A stretch of 64,000 bases of DNA from NCBI GenBank assembly GCA_042663485.1, contig JBHTAF010000005.1; one strand, 5' to 3'. Under the pieces are notes generated by a model. It did no database searches. It was not told the origin of the DNA and saw nothing but the letters and a program-made list of their open reading frames with translations. Positions 32,798-41,218 of the stretch are shown piece after piece (the stretch's first letter is position 1; each line of letters begins with the position of its first letter). Source of the DNA: Natronosalvus sp042663485 (GTDB lineage: Archaea; Halobacteriota; Halobacteria; Halobacteriales; Natrialbaceae). Made by a program: the position numbers and the translations under genes.

Positions 32798-33913
32798 TTA
32801 TATCCCGAACGTCGCCCGAAGCATGTCTCGCGTTCCTGGCCCGAGACCGACGGCGACCACCGTGATCAACAGCAAGATGGCGTACCGGGGGCTCTCCTCG
32901 AAGATCGACTCGTCGAACACCCAGATGATGAAGACGGCGGCGACGACTTTGACGATGAGGAACGGCCACGCTGCGCCGATCACGTCGACGACCGACGCGG
33001 GGAACACCGCTTCGGTCGTGGTGACGATCCACTCGTTGACCGGGTGTTTCGGACTGTACCCGAGGCCGAACGCGCTGGCCCAGTCGAGGCCGATGACGTT
33101 AGCGATACCGTCGACGCTGTGCGCCCAGATGACGACCGCCCCCATGAATCCGGTTCCCCGGTTGAGATCCGGCGCGAACCGCGTGATCGCCCCGTAGGTG
33201 ACGGCGGTGACGACGGTCGCCCCGACGAGCGTTATGAGCGGGATGAGTGGGTGAAAACTCGCCAGTTCGTGGGTCGCCGCGAAGTAGCCGAGGTAGGCCA
33301 CGGTCACGGCCAGTGCGGCCGTCCCGATCCCGGCGAGAGGGTACTCGTAGCCCGAGACGTATCCGCTTCGATCGAGCCAGACCGAGACGACGACGGCGAA
33401 CAACGCGACCAGGAAGACGGTTCCATAGATGAACGGACTGATGAGGGCGGCCACCCAGGGGAGCCCGATGGGCATCTCGCCGGTCTCGACGAGCGCTCGA
33501 ACGTTGGCGTCCTCGACGACGCGCAGCGCCCCGCCGAACAGCATGAACGGGAACAGGCCGTAGAAGCCCGCGCGGTAGCGATCGATCTCGAGGTGCTTGA
33601 TCAGGAGGATGATCCCGACGAGCATGAGCACGAGCGTCGGAATGTACCCCGCGTAGGACTGCCAGGTGTAGCCGGGGCTGGCCTCCGGTCCGGTCGTGTT
33701 CGGCCCACACTCGGTCGGTGAACCGCCGTTCCAGGCGATACAGCCGTAGTTCTGGGCGTCGGCGGCGACTGGACCCCAGTAGTAGTGCCAGAGGATCTCG
33801 GCGGCGACTCGCTCCGGGAACACTATTGCCGCGAGCGTGATCAACGCGACGAGCGATCCCACGACCGCCAGCCAGATTCGTCCTGCGCCGTAGCGGTCGA
33901 CGTACGCTTCCAT
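32798..33913 (-). CDS. DUF63 family membrane protein
   Basis: 371 residues from the ATG at 33913. About nine hydrophobic segments, with conserved pieces RYRAGFYGLFPFMLFGGALR and VVEDANVRALVE, identify DUF63, an archaeal integral membrane family of unknown function. An extracellular loop near residues 45-80 has two Cys (YGCIAW, TECGPN) that may form a disulfide. The dyad ACCAC-N6-GTGGT (33917-33932) lies just before the start codon. Confidence 0.88.
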   Translation of the reverse strand: MEAYVDRYGAGRIWLAVVGSLVALITLAAIVFPERVAAEILWHYYWGPVAADAQNYGCIAWNGGSPTECGPNTTGPEASPGYTWQSYAGYIPTLVLMLVGIILLIKHLEIDRYRAGFYGLFPFMLFGGALRVVEDANVRALVETGEMPIGLPWVAALISPFIYGTVFLVALFAVVVSVWLDRSGYVSGYEYPLAGIGTAALAVTVAYLGYFAATHELASFHPLIPLITLVGATVVTAVTYGAITRFAPDLNRGTGFMGAVVIWAHSVDGIANVIGLDWASAFGLGYSPKHPVNEWIVTTTEAVFPASVVDVIGAAWPFLIVKVVAAVFIIWVFDESIFEESPRYAILLLITVVAVGLGPGTRDMLRATFGI

Positions 33914-34170
33914 ACCACCACACCGGAGTGGTCGTCGCTTACCGTTTGCGGTTTTTCGCTGTGTGAGCAACCCGGACCGCCGTCACCGACGATCGCTACG
34001 ATCGGTTCTGCAGCGCTCGAAACGGGGAGAGGAAACGCTCGACCAGTAGCGTGAGGTGATGGCGTACCCAGACCGACGTTCGAAGGGTGTCTCGGTTGAC
34101 GGTGTAGCCAGGCAGAGTCTCGAATTGTGTGGAAGGGCAACCTCGAGTACCAAAAGCGGTGCTCGAGAAT

Positions 34171-34620
34171 TCATATCGGCAGTTCCTGGCTGTCGTAGGT
34201 CGTCCCGAGAATGACCATGGTTTGCGAACGCGAAAAGCCGTCCATCTGTGCGATCTGGTTGAACATCAACTCGCGCAGGGCGTCCGCGTCGGCGGCGTAG
34301 ACGCGCATCATGACGTCCCACTCACCGGTCGTGAGATGTACCTCCTGGACCCCCTCGATGTCGGTCAGTCGCTCGAGGGTGTCCTGTTCGCGCCCCTGTT
34401 CGACCCGCAGACCGACGAGTGCGGAGATACCGAGACCAATCGATTTCGGCTCGACTTGCGCGTGGTAGCCCTCGATGACGCCTGCCTCCTCCAGGCGATT
34501 GACCCGGTCGTGTACAGTCGCGCTCGACATGTCGATTTGGCGGGCGATTTCGCTGAACGGCGTTCGGGCGTTTTCCTGTAGGATCCGGAGGATCGCCCGG
34601 TCGGTGTCGTCGAGGTCCAT
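34171..34620 (-). CDS. Lrp/AsnC family transcriptional regulator
   Basis: 149 residues from the ATG at 34620 (MDLDDTDRAILRILQENART). The HTH (PFSEIARQIDMSSATVHDRV) is followed by a RAM domain (ISALVGLRVEQGREQ, EGVQEVHLTTGEWDVMMRVY). The in-frame extension to 35121 overlaps the divergent gene and is rejected. Lrp proteins sense amino acids and act as dimers or octamers. It is divergent from the Bat-type regulator across 99 bp that hold both promoters, so cross-regulation is possible. Confidence 0.93.
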   Translation of the reverse strand: MDLDDTDRAILRILQENARTPFSEIARQIDMSSATVHDRVNRLEEAGVIEGYHAQVEPKSIGLGISALVGLRVEQGREQDTLERLTDIEGVQEVHLTTGEWDVMMRVYAADADALRELMFNQIAQMDGFSRSQTMVILGTTYDSQELPI

Positions 34621-34719
34621 ACTATCGATGGACGTCAGGTCGTCAAAATTCTTTGTACATCTACGACTCGACCCGGCCGATGTCGTCTCGTTTATGGGTC
34701 TCCACTCGAGACTCGTCGT

Positions 34720-35403
34720 ATGAGCGTTATCACCGAATTTACCGTTCCTACGGGCGCGTTCGCGCTCGAGCACACGCTCGAGACCCTCACGAACGCGACC
34801 GTGGAGGTCGAACGCCTCGCGACCCACAGCAGGGAGTGGGTAATGCCATTTCTGTGGGTGGCCGCGGACGAGGACGACCTCGAGACCGTGGAGACGACGC
34901 TTCGAAAGGATCCCTCTGTCGACGAACTCACCCTGCTCGCTTCTGACTCGAACGTCCACTACTTCAACGTCGACTGGGCCGAGCCCGTCCAACACCTGGT
35001 CGACCAGATCGTCGACCGCCACGGCGTCATGCAGGAAGCGGAAGCCGCGAACGACACCTGGTACCTCAAACTCCAGTTCGTCGACCGGGAGGCGCTCGAG
35101 GAGTTCCAGACGTTCTTCCACGAGCAGGGCTACGCGTTCGAACTCCAGCGGATGTACCCTGGCTCGGCGCCAAAGGAACGCGAGTACGACCTGACGCCCG
35201 AGCAGCGGGAGGTGCTCGTGACCGCGCTTCGGATGGGGTACTTCGAGGTCCCTCGCGAGGCGCAGCTCGAGGACCTCTCGGCGGCCCTCGACATCTCGAC
35301 GAACGCCGTCTCCGAGCGGTTGCGCCGCGCGACCGGTAACCTGACCAGGAACGCACTCGCCGTCTCACTCCCCACTTCTGGGGACGTGTCGGTCGAACGG
35401 TAA
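34720..35403 (+). CDS. Bat-type HTH-10 domain regulator without sensor domains
   Basis: 227 residues. An N-terminal alpha/beta region (about 1-155) of bacterio-opsin activator type is followed by HTH_10 (about 160-215: LTPEQREVLVTALRMGYFEV, then LSAALDISTNAVSERLRRAT). No PAS or GAF domain is present, so the signal input is unclear. TTTATG lies about 28 bp before the ATG, fitting a leaderless transcript. It shares the HTH type with the output protein of the stressosome-like operon at 41219. Confidence 0.88.
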   Translation: MSVITEFTVPTGAFALEHTLETLTNATVEVERLATHSREWVMPFLWVAADEDDLETVETTLRKDPSVDELTLLASDSNVHYFNVDWAEPVQHLVDQIVDRHGVMQEAEAANDTWYLKLQFVDREALEEFQTFFHEQGYAFELQRMYPGSAPKEREYDLTPEQREVLVTALRMGYFEVPREAQLEDLSAALDISTNAVSERLRRATGNLTRNALAVSLPTSGDVSVER

Positions 35404-35480
35404 CGAGTCTGCCATCTCTAATCGTATCGAATCTCTTTCTCAGCGTAGCACATCTGTCCCCCGAGACCGATCGAAAATTG

Positions 35481-36308
35481 CTACGTCTCGATTGCTCGCG
35501 TCGCCGCGAGTACCTCGTCGTGGACCTCGTCTTCTCCATTGGAGGCGACCAGACCTCGAGAATCGTAGCGCCAGGGCTCGCCCTCGATGTCGGTAACCGT
35601 TCCGCCAGCCGTTCTGATCAGGTGGACACCGGCGACAGAATCCCAGGGGTTCGCCCTGTGGTTCGTGATGACGCCGTCGAGGGCACCGGAGGCAACCATC
35701 GAGAGGACCGCCTGCGCGCAGCCGTACCGGCGCATGTCGCCGAAGCGCTGGACGATCTCTCTGGTCGCGGCGGCGTACTGGTCGCGCTGGTCGAAGCTCC
35801 ACCAGATGGTCGGACAGACCGCGCAGGTCTCGGGGTCGTCGCGGTCGCTGACCGAGATGGGCTCGCCGTTGCGGGTGACGCCGTCCGGCCCGGCCCGGTA
35901 CGTATCGCCCAGCGCGGGCATGACGACCGCTGAACCGACTGGCTCGCCGTCCACGACCGCGGCGACGGCCGTTGCGAAGATTCGGATCCCGCGGACGTAG
36001 TTGTTCGTCCCGTCGATGGGGTCGATGATCCAGGCGGGCCCCTCCGGTGGGACCGTCTTTCGCTCGTCGTCCTCCTCGCCGACGATCGGATCGTCGGGGT
36101 AGGTCTCTCGGATCACCTCGATGACCGTCCGCTGGGCGTCCCGGTCCGCCTGCGTGACGACGTCAGTCTTCCCGCCCTTCAACTCGACCGGGATGTCCCT
36201 CCGGAAGGAGTCGTGGGCGACCTCGGACCCGGCCTCGGCTGCTCGAGCGGCGACTGCGGCACGATCCGCTGGCGACCCCACTTCGAGGCCCTCCTCTCGT
36301 TCGCTCAT
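35481..36308 (-). CDS. Inositol monophosphatase family enzyme
   Basis: 275 residues from the ATG at 36308. Metal-binding motifs are visible: GEEDDE (about 95-100), WIIDPIDGTNNYVRGI and the C-terminal NPWDSVAGVHLIRTAGGTVT. These define the Mg-dependent IMPase/FBPase/PAP phosphatase superfamily. Archaeal members may dephosphorylate inositol-1-phosphate or fructose-1,6-bisphosphate, and the sequence alone does not decide. Its upstream region carries imperfect tandem repeats. Confidence 0.9.
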   Translation of the reverse strand: MSEREEGLEVGSPADRAAVAARAAEAGSEVAHDSFRRDIPVELKGGKTDVVTQADRDAQRTVIEVIRETYPDDPIVGEEDDERKTVPPEGPAWIIDPIDGTNNYVRGIRIFATAVAAVVDGEPVGSAVVMPALGDTYRAGPDGVTRNGEPISVSDRDDPETCAVCPTIWWSFDQRDQYAAATREIVQRFGDMRRYGCAQAVLSMVASGALDGVITNHRANPWDSVAGVHLIRTAGGTVTDIEGEPWRYDSRGLVASNGEDEVHDEVLAATRAIET

Positions 36309-36385
36309 ACCTCGTCTTCGGTGGACGAACGGTGAAATGGATGCCGGTTCAGGGTCGTTCGAGCACGAATGCATGTCGGGTCGCT

Positions 36386-36441
36386 CGAGAATGGATGCCG
36401 ATTTGGGCTCACTCGAGAATGGATGCCGATACGGGGGTGCT
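36386..36441. repeat. 28-bp tandem repeats upstream of the inositol monophosphatase gene
   Basis: Two clear copies (36386-36413 and 36414-36441) share cgagaatggatgccgat and a GGG-rich end. Two degenerate relatives of the ATGGATGCC core sit at 36337 and 36369, the first overlapping the expected core promoter of the phosphatase gene. They could be regulator sites or a decayed small open frame. Confidence 0.6.
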
Positions 36442-36584
36442 TGAGACGCCAGATCACGAAAACGCGGAAACGAGGTCCACGTACGTTGACCGCACTATCG
36501 AACCGTGCCCCGGTCGACCGAGCATCCACCCGGGAAGTAGACGTCACCGAGAAGACATATATGCGACCGACGAGAGGGGAAGAT

Positions 36585-37133
36585 ATGAACCGCCGTCGAT
36601 TCCTCGTCGGGGCCGCGATAGGGTCGGTCAGCGTCGCGGGCTGTCTGGGGGCAGGAGAGAGCCCCGCCTTCCCTGACGGGATGGCGGTCGAGACGCACCA
36701 CCGCGTCGGCAGTCACCTGCTGGACGACGGACTCGAGCCGTCTGGGGAGCGACCACACTCGTACCAGACGATCATAACGGATCGGTCGACGGCTCGAGAG
36801 CGGATGCGAGACGGAGGCGAGGGCGAGGGCGAGGGCAAGAACGAGAACGAGATCACGGAATTCGTCGCGGAGACCGATTTCGACCGATCGTACCTCGTCG
36901 TCGTCGTGGCACGAGCCTGGTCGAGCCAGCACTGGCTCGAGGTCCGAGATATCGAACGAACCGAAGACGGTATTCACGTCTCTATCGTCACTGAATCGGA
37001 CGATCCGACGGTCGACGACGCCGCAGTCCACTCGATCGTGATCCGAATCACCGACGAGAAGGGTGACGAACCGGACGTCGTCACCGTATCGATCGACGGC
37101 GAGTCGATGGGAACGGCCGAAAAGGCTGTATAA
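36585..37133 (+). CDS. Predicted lipoprotein of unknown function
   Basis: 182 residues from the ATG at 36585, supported by GAGGGGA a few bases upstream. MNRRRFLVGAAIGSVSVAGC is a Tat-type signal with a lipobox ending in Cys20, so the protein should be lipid-anchored outside the membrane. The mature part has a repetitive acidic patch (GEGEGEGKNENE, residues 78-89) and a beta-rich C-terminal domain (RSYLVVVVARAW, VTVSIDGESMG). Similar haloarchaeal lipoproteins exist, but no function is known. It is convergent with the DNA ligase gene. Confidence 0.75.
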   Translation: MNRRRFLVGAAIGSVSVAGCLGAGESPAFPDGMAVETHHRVGSHLLDDGLEPSGERPHSYQTIITDRSTARERMRDGGEGEGEGKNENEITEFVAETDFDRSYLVVVVARAWSSQHWLEVRDIERTEDGIHVSIVTESDDPTVDDAAVHSIVIRITDEKGDEPDVVTVSIDGESMGTAEKAV

Positions 37134-37225
37134 CGGGTTCGAAATACGATTTCGTCGAGTTAGTCGTCGTACTGCGATTCCCCCGACTCTCCGCTGCTTC
37201 ATCCCCTCGGCCTCCCGCTCCTGGG

Positions 37226-39019
37226 CTACGACGACTGGAGCCGTTCGACGCGCTCGAGTGAATCTGCCTCGGACGGCGTCTTGTCCTCCCTGATCCCGAG
37301 AAACCGTGGAAACCGGAGCGCGTATCCCGAACTGTACGTCGGCGAGGTCTGGATTTCTTCGTAGCCCACCTCGAACACAACCGCTGGCTCGAGGTCCACG
37401 TCCTTGCCGTCCTCGGCGCGGATGTACGGCTCGAGGCGCTCGGTCAGCTCCGCGAGGGTCTCGTCGGTGATCCCCGTGGCGACCTTGCCGATGGTCTCGA
37501 ACGCGCCATCTCCGGAGGCGTCCGTCGCCCGAACGGACAGCAGGAACGTGCCGAGGAAGGTTCCTCGCCGACCCTCGCCCCACTCCGCGCCGGTGACGAC
37601 GCAGTCGAGCGTCTCGATGTCGGGTTTCCGCTTCAACCAGTGCTTGCCTCGACGGCCTGGCGAGTACGTCGAGTCGGGATCCTTGAGCATGATCCCCTCG
37701 TGTCCGGCCTCGAGCGCGTCGGCGTCGATCGATTCGATCTCGTCGGGGTCGTCGGTGAGCCAGAGGAGCGAGAGGCCCTCGGGCGACTCGTCCTCGGGCG
37801 CTTCGGACGCGCCCGTTTCCGTTTCGGCAGCGTCCTCGGACGAGAGCACCGCCTCGAGGCGCTCGTGGCGCGCCGTGAGCGGGACGTCGAGCAGGTCCTC
37901 GCTGTCGGCGTGAAGACAGTCGAAGAACACCGGCCGGACGGCCACGTCCTCGCGCGCTTTCGCCACGTCGTGTTTTCGACGGAACCGCCGGAGCACCTCC
38001 TGGAATGGGAGCGGGTTCCCGTCGTCGTCGACGGCGACCACCTCGCCATCCAGTATCGTCGGCACCTCGAGGGTCGCCTCGGCGAACTCGACGACCTCCG
38101 GGAGCGCGTCGGTTACGTCCTCCATGTTCCTCGAGAAGACGCGCGTCGCCGGGCGTTCGTCTACCGAGATTCCGTCGGACGCTCCCGTTGTCTCGACGCC
38201 GTCCGGCGCGTAGTGTAACTGGACGCGCGCCCCGTCGTACTTCCACTCGACGGCCGCCTCGTCCCAGGCCTCGAGCGCGTCAGTCACGCTCCCCGCCTGG
38301 GCAAGCATCGCCTGCACCGGACGGCCGACCTCGAGGGTGAGCGCGTCCAGCCCCTCGAGACCTTCGTCGCGCGCGACGACGGCGACGCGGCCGTAGTCGT
38401 TCGAGACCTGCAATGCGCGCTCAACGCGGTCGGTGGGGACGCCGAACGCCTCGGCGATGGCGTCGCGGACGGTCCCTTCCCCGACGCCGATGCGCATCTC
38501 CGAGAGGACGAGGCGAGCGAGGTAGCGGGCCTCGTCGGCCGCACACCGGTTGAACAGCGAGAACAGGAGGTCCACTTTCGCGTCGTGGCTGCCTGACCCG
38601 TCGGTTTCGGCCAGTTCCGTGAGCGTGTCGTCCACCTCGGCGACGGCGAGTTCGTCCTGACCGCCACTGCCGCCACTGCCGCCACCGCCGCCGAACGCCC
38701 CGAGCCCCCGCTGGCCCCCGAACTCGTAGCTCGCGGCGACGGCACCGATTTCGCCGACCTCGGCGACGGCCGTCTCGACGTCGTCCGGACCGACGTTCGT
38801 CCCGGCCGCGCGGGCGATCGACTCGTAGCACGTCCGCGGGCCGATGTCGAGCTTTCGGGCGTCCCAGGCGGGGAAGACCCGCCCCTGGACGAAGCGGGCG
38901 ACGACCTCGAGGTCCGGGCCGGCCGCCTCGAGGAGCGATCGGACGTGCGCCACCGTCTCGAGGTCGGCAGGTTCGGCCTCGATGGTGGCGGCGTGGTCGG
39001 CGAACGTGGCGAAGTCCAT
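37226..39019 (-). CDS. lig: ATP-dependent DNA ligase
   Basis: 597 residues. The N-terminal DNA-binding domain (1-240) is followed by the adenylation domain with motif I EWKYDGARVQ (catalytic Lys260), motif III VFFDCLHAD and motif IV EGIMLKDPDSTY, and a C-terminal OB domain ending TYSSGYALRFPRFLGIREDK. It seals Okazaki fragments in the archaeal replisome. Two features are unusual: a Gly/Ser run at about 107-120 (GAFGGGGGSGGSGG) in the DNA-binding domain and an acidic insert (SSEDAAETETGASEAPEDES) between motifs. Both look like surface linkers. It is probably transcribed alone. Confidence 0.95.
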   Translation of the reverse strand: MDFATFADHAATIEAEPADLETVAHVRSLLEAAGPDLEVVARFVQGRVFPAWDARKLDIGPRTCYESIARAAGTNVGPDDVETAVAEVGEIGAVAASYEFGGQRGLGAFGGGGGSGGSGGQDELAVAEVDDTLTELAETDGSGSHDAKVDLLFSLFNRCAADEARYLARLVLSEMRIGVGEGTVRDAIAEAFGVPTDRVERALQVSNDYGRVAVVARDEGLEGLDALTLEVGRPVQAMLAQAGSVTDALEAWDEAAVEWKYDGARVQLHYAPDGVETTGASDGISVDERPATRVFSRNMEDVTDALPEVVEFAEATLEVPTILDGEVVAVDDDGNPLPFQEVLRRFRRKHDVAKAREDVAVRPVFFDCLHADSEDLLDVPLTARHERLEAVLSSEDAAETETGASEAPEDESPEGLSLLWLTDDPDEIESIDADALEAGHEGIMLKDPDSTYSPGRRGKHWLKRKPDIETLDCVVTGAEWGEGRRGTFLGTFLLSVRATDASGDGAFETIGKVATGITDETLAELTERLEPYIRAEDGKDVDLEPAVVFEVGYEEIQTSPTYSSGYALRFPRFLGIREDKTPSEADSLERVERLQSS

Positions 39020-39112
39020 GTCGTGGGAGTAGGCGGCGGCGGTCGCTTAAGGGGTTCGAGATGGCGTCGGCCGCGGTGTGGCCGGCCAGGTCCTTCCAGG
39101 CGTCGACTGCTA

Positions 39113-39340
39113 CTAGGGCTTGTGGGTAAACAGGACTGGCTTCCCGTCCTCGACGCCCGTACAGATGTCGAGCGGAATAGTCTGGTTCAGGCTCGTGTGC
39201 TCGTCCTTGCAGACGACCATGTCGTCGAACGGCTGGTCGCAGGCCGGACACGCCAGGCCGACCGTGTTCTGGTACTGCTTGATCGACTCGTTTTCCTCGC
39301 GAAGCGTCGCCGAGGAGACGTACTTCTCGAACTGCTCCAT
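39113..39340 (-). CDS. Small Cys-rich haloarchaeal protein, probable zinc binder
   Basis: 75 residues. CPACDQPFDDMVVCKDE has a CPxC knuckle plus a further Cys, and there is a fourth Cys in DICTGVEDG, enough for one zinc site. The start MEQFEKYVSSATLREENESI and the end LFTHKP resemble a widespread haloarchaeal small-protein family whose DUF number I do not recall with certainty. Function unknown. It is 93 bp from the ligase gene on the same strand. Confidence 0.7.
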   Translation of the reverse strand: MEQFEKYVSSATLREENESIKQYQNTVGLACPACDQPFDDMVVCKDEHTSLNQTIPLDICTGVEDGKPVLFTHKP

Positions 39341-39491
39341 GGGCTACGTGGGAAAGAACAGAGGTAAAGTGTTTCCCCGGTAGATCTCGAGGATCAGAAA
39401 TCACCACAGCGACGCCCAATTCGAAAATTCAGACGGGGAGATGGCTGCTTCGATCGCCGGTTACTGCACCGCAGCACCCTCACCAGCGCGA

Positions 39492-41111
39492 TCAGTAGGT
39501 CGTGTTGTTCGACAGCTCGAGGCTCGAGGAGCCGAGGTCGCGCACGCCGTTGACCAGACGACTGTTGCGCATGGTGATATTGTGACTCTGATCGTACAGG
39601 CAGGCTGCCTGTTTGCCGCCGGTCGACTCGGCGTCGACGTCCAGGTAGAGCGAATCGGAACCGAGTTCGACGATGGGGAACTTGCTTGCGCGAAGGGTGC
39701 TCTCCCAGACCGTCAGGTCGTTGGCGGTCGACGTGATCGCGTTTCGGGTGGCACCATTCTGCCCGGGCTGGTAGACCTCGATCACGTTGAACCGGCAGTT
39801 ATCTCGCCCGACGCGGATGCCGTCACGGAGTCCGGAGGCGTCGCCTGCCTTGCCGGTGATCGTGAGGTATTCGGCGAGAACGCGGTCGGTCGCGCTCGTG
39901 TTGCGGATCCACAGCGGGTAGCCGCCGGACGTTTCGTGGTTGATCTTCGTATCGACGATGGTGATCTCGCCGGCGTTGGGCGAGACGACGATGCCGTGAT
40001 TGACGTCGTTACCCTGCAGATCGAGGTGGACGCGCTCGATTCGAGCGCTGTCACAGGTAGACATCGTCGAGATTGCATGACTGGTCGGCATCGGCGAGGT
40101 AATTTCGACGGCTGCTCCCTTGATACGCATGTTTTGGCCGTTCTCGATGCGGATCCCGCGCTGGCCCTCGTCCTCCGGACGGGTGTCGTCGATTCTGACC
40201 GTCGGCCAGTTGATCTCGCTGCCGTTGCCACCGACGCGGATGTTTGCACCGTTGCTGTTCCGGTAGGTGCCGCCGCTGACGATAATTTTCCCGGTGCCAC
40301 CGGCGGCGTAGAGGCCGTTGTCGGGGAAGGCGCCGAGTGTACAGCGCTTGAACTCGAGGGTGCCGGCGTTCTGGTTGGCGAGGATGCCGGTCGGACCGCG
40401 CCAGCGCTCGCCGGCCGTCGGGGTGTTGTTGATCCACTCGCCGCCGTGAGGCGCACGGAAGCGCTCGACGATCCCGTAGCCGCTCGAACTGGTGACGTTG
40501 AACAGGCCTGGTCCCCACGTCCCGCTGTCGTGCTGGCCCTTGATGTTGATGTCGCGCACCTCGAGACGGTCGGAGACGTGCGCTTCGATGACACGAATCC
40601 CGGTGTCGGGAGCCGTCTGGTCGACGTCGAATCCCTCGAAGCGCAGGCGACGTCCGGGCCGGTAGTTGACGCCGAGGCGGAAGAGGCGGTACTTCGGGCC
40701 GTCGAAGTTGTAGTGGTTGGCGGGGACGAGCGTCGCGTCGTTACCGATGAAGGCGACGTTGTCGAAGCCGGTAAACCGGAGCTGGCTGTCCATCGCGTAG
40801 CGTCCAGGGGGGAAGTAAAACAGCGTGTTGTCGTTTCGGAGGTTCCTGAGCACCGGAGTGATCGATTTGTTTCCGGTATTGTCGGCGCCGGCTTCGACGA
40901 CGTTGACGACGTGTCGGTACTCGCCGTCGTACTGCGTGTACGAGCCCGAGGCCGCGGCGGTCGAAGAGAGACCGAGCGTAGAGATACCCGCAATGGCCGC
41001 ACCTTTTACGAACGTCCGCCTCGAGGGTTGGCGGTTGTCGGTTTCGGTTTGGTGTTCGGATCCAGAGGGGCGTCCATCGTCTGCGTCGCGTTCGTTTGCT
41101 ATTCCAGTCAT
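39492..41111 (-). CDS. Secreted right-handed beta-helix (pectate-lyase-like) protein
   Basis: 539 residues from the ATG at 41111; a TTG at 41120 would add three. An acidic leader of about 30 residues precedes the twin-arginine signal QPSRRTFVKGAAIAGISTLG, with an AxA cleavage site (STAAASGS). The mature part starts with a pectate-lyase-3-like segment (VVEAGADNTGNKSITPVLRN, TLFYFPPGRY) and then shows repeated short strands of a parallel beta-helix. Such proteins bind or cleave polysaccharides or act as surface proteins. No catalytic site can be named. Confidence 0.85.
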   Translation of the reverse strand: MTGIANERDADDGRPSGSEHQTETDNRQPSRRTFVKGAAIAGISTLGLSSTAAASGSYTQYDGEYRHVVNVVEAGADNTGNKSITPVLRNLRNDNTLFYFPPGRYAMDSQLRFTGFDNVAFIGNDATLVPANHYNFDGPKYRLFRLGVNYRPGRRLRFEGFDVDQTAPDTGIRVIEAHVSDRLEVRDINIKGQHDSGTWGPGLFNVTSSSGYGIVERFRAPHGGEWINNTPTAGERWRGPTGILANQNAGTLEFKRCTLGAFPDNGLYAAGGTGKIIVSGGTYRNSNGANIRVGGNGSEINWPTVRIDDTRPEDEGQRGIRIENGQNMRIKGAAVEITSPMPTSHAISTMSTCDSARIERVHLDLQGNDVNHGIVVSPNAGEITIVDTKINHETSGGYPLWIRNTSATDRVLAEYLTITGKAGDASGLRDGIRVGRDNCRFNVIEVYQPGQNGATRNAITSTANDLTVWESTLRASKFPIVELGSDSLYLDVDAESTGGKQAACLYDQSHNITMRNSRLVNGVRDLGSSSLELSNNTTY

Positions 41112-41218
41112 GAAATTCAATTATACGTACTGTTTCTAGTGGAAAGGAGGCCGTAGCTAGCCACCAAGCCATGCGACTGAGTGACAGTGGCTAGAATAGC
41201 AAAATCGGTCTTCGAGTC

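Noticed and set aside
34621..35121. N-terminal extension of the Lrp gene
   Set aside because: It crosses the divergent promoter and lies opposite the Bat-type gene; the Lrp start at 34620 fits the family exactly.
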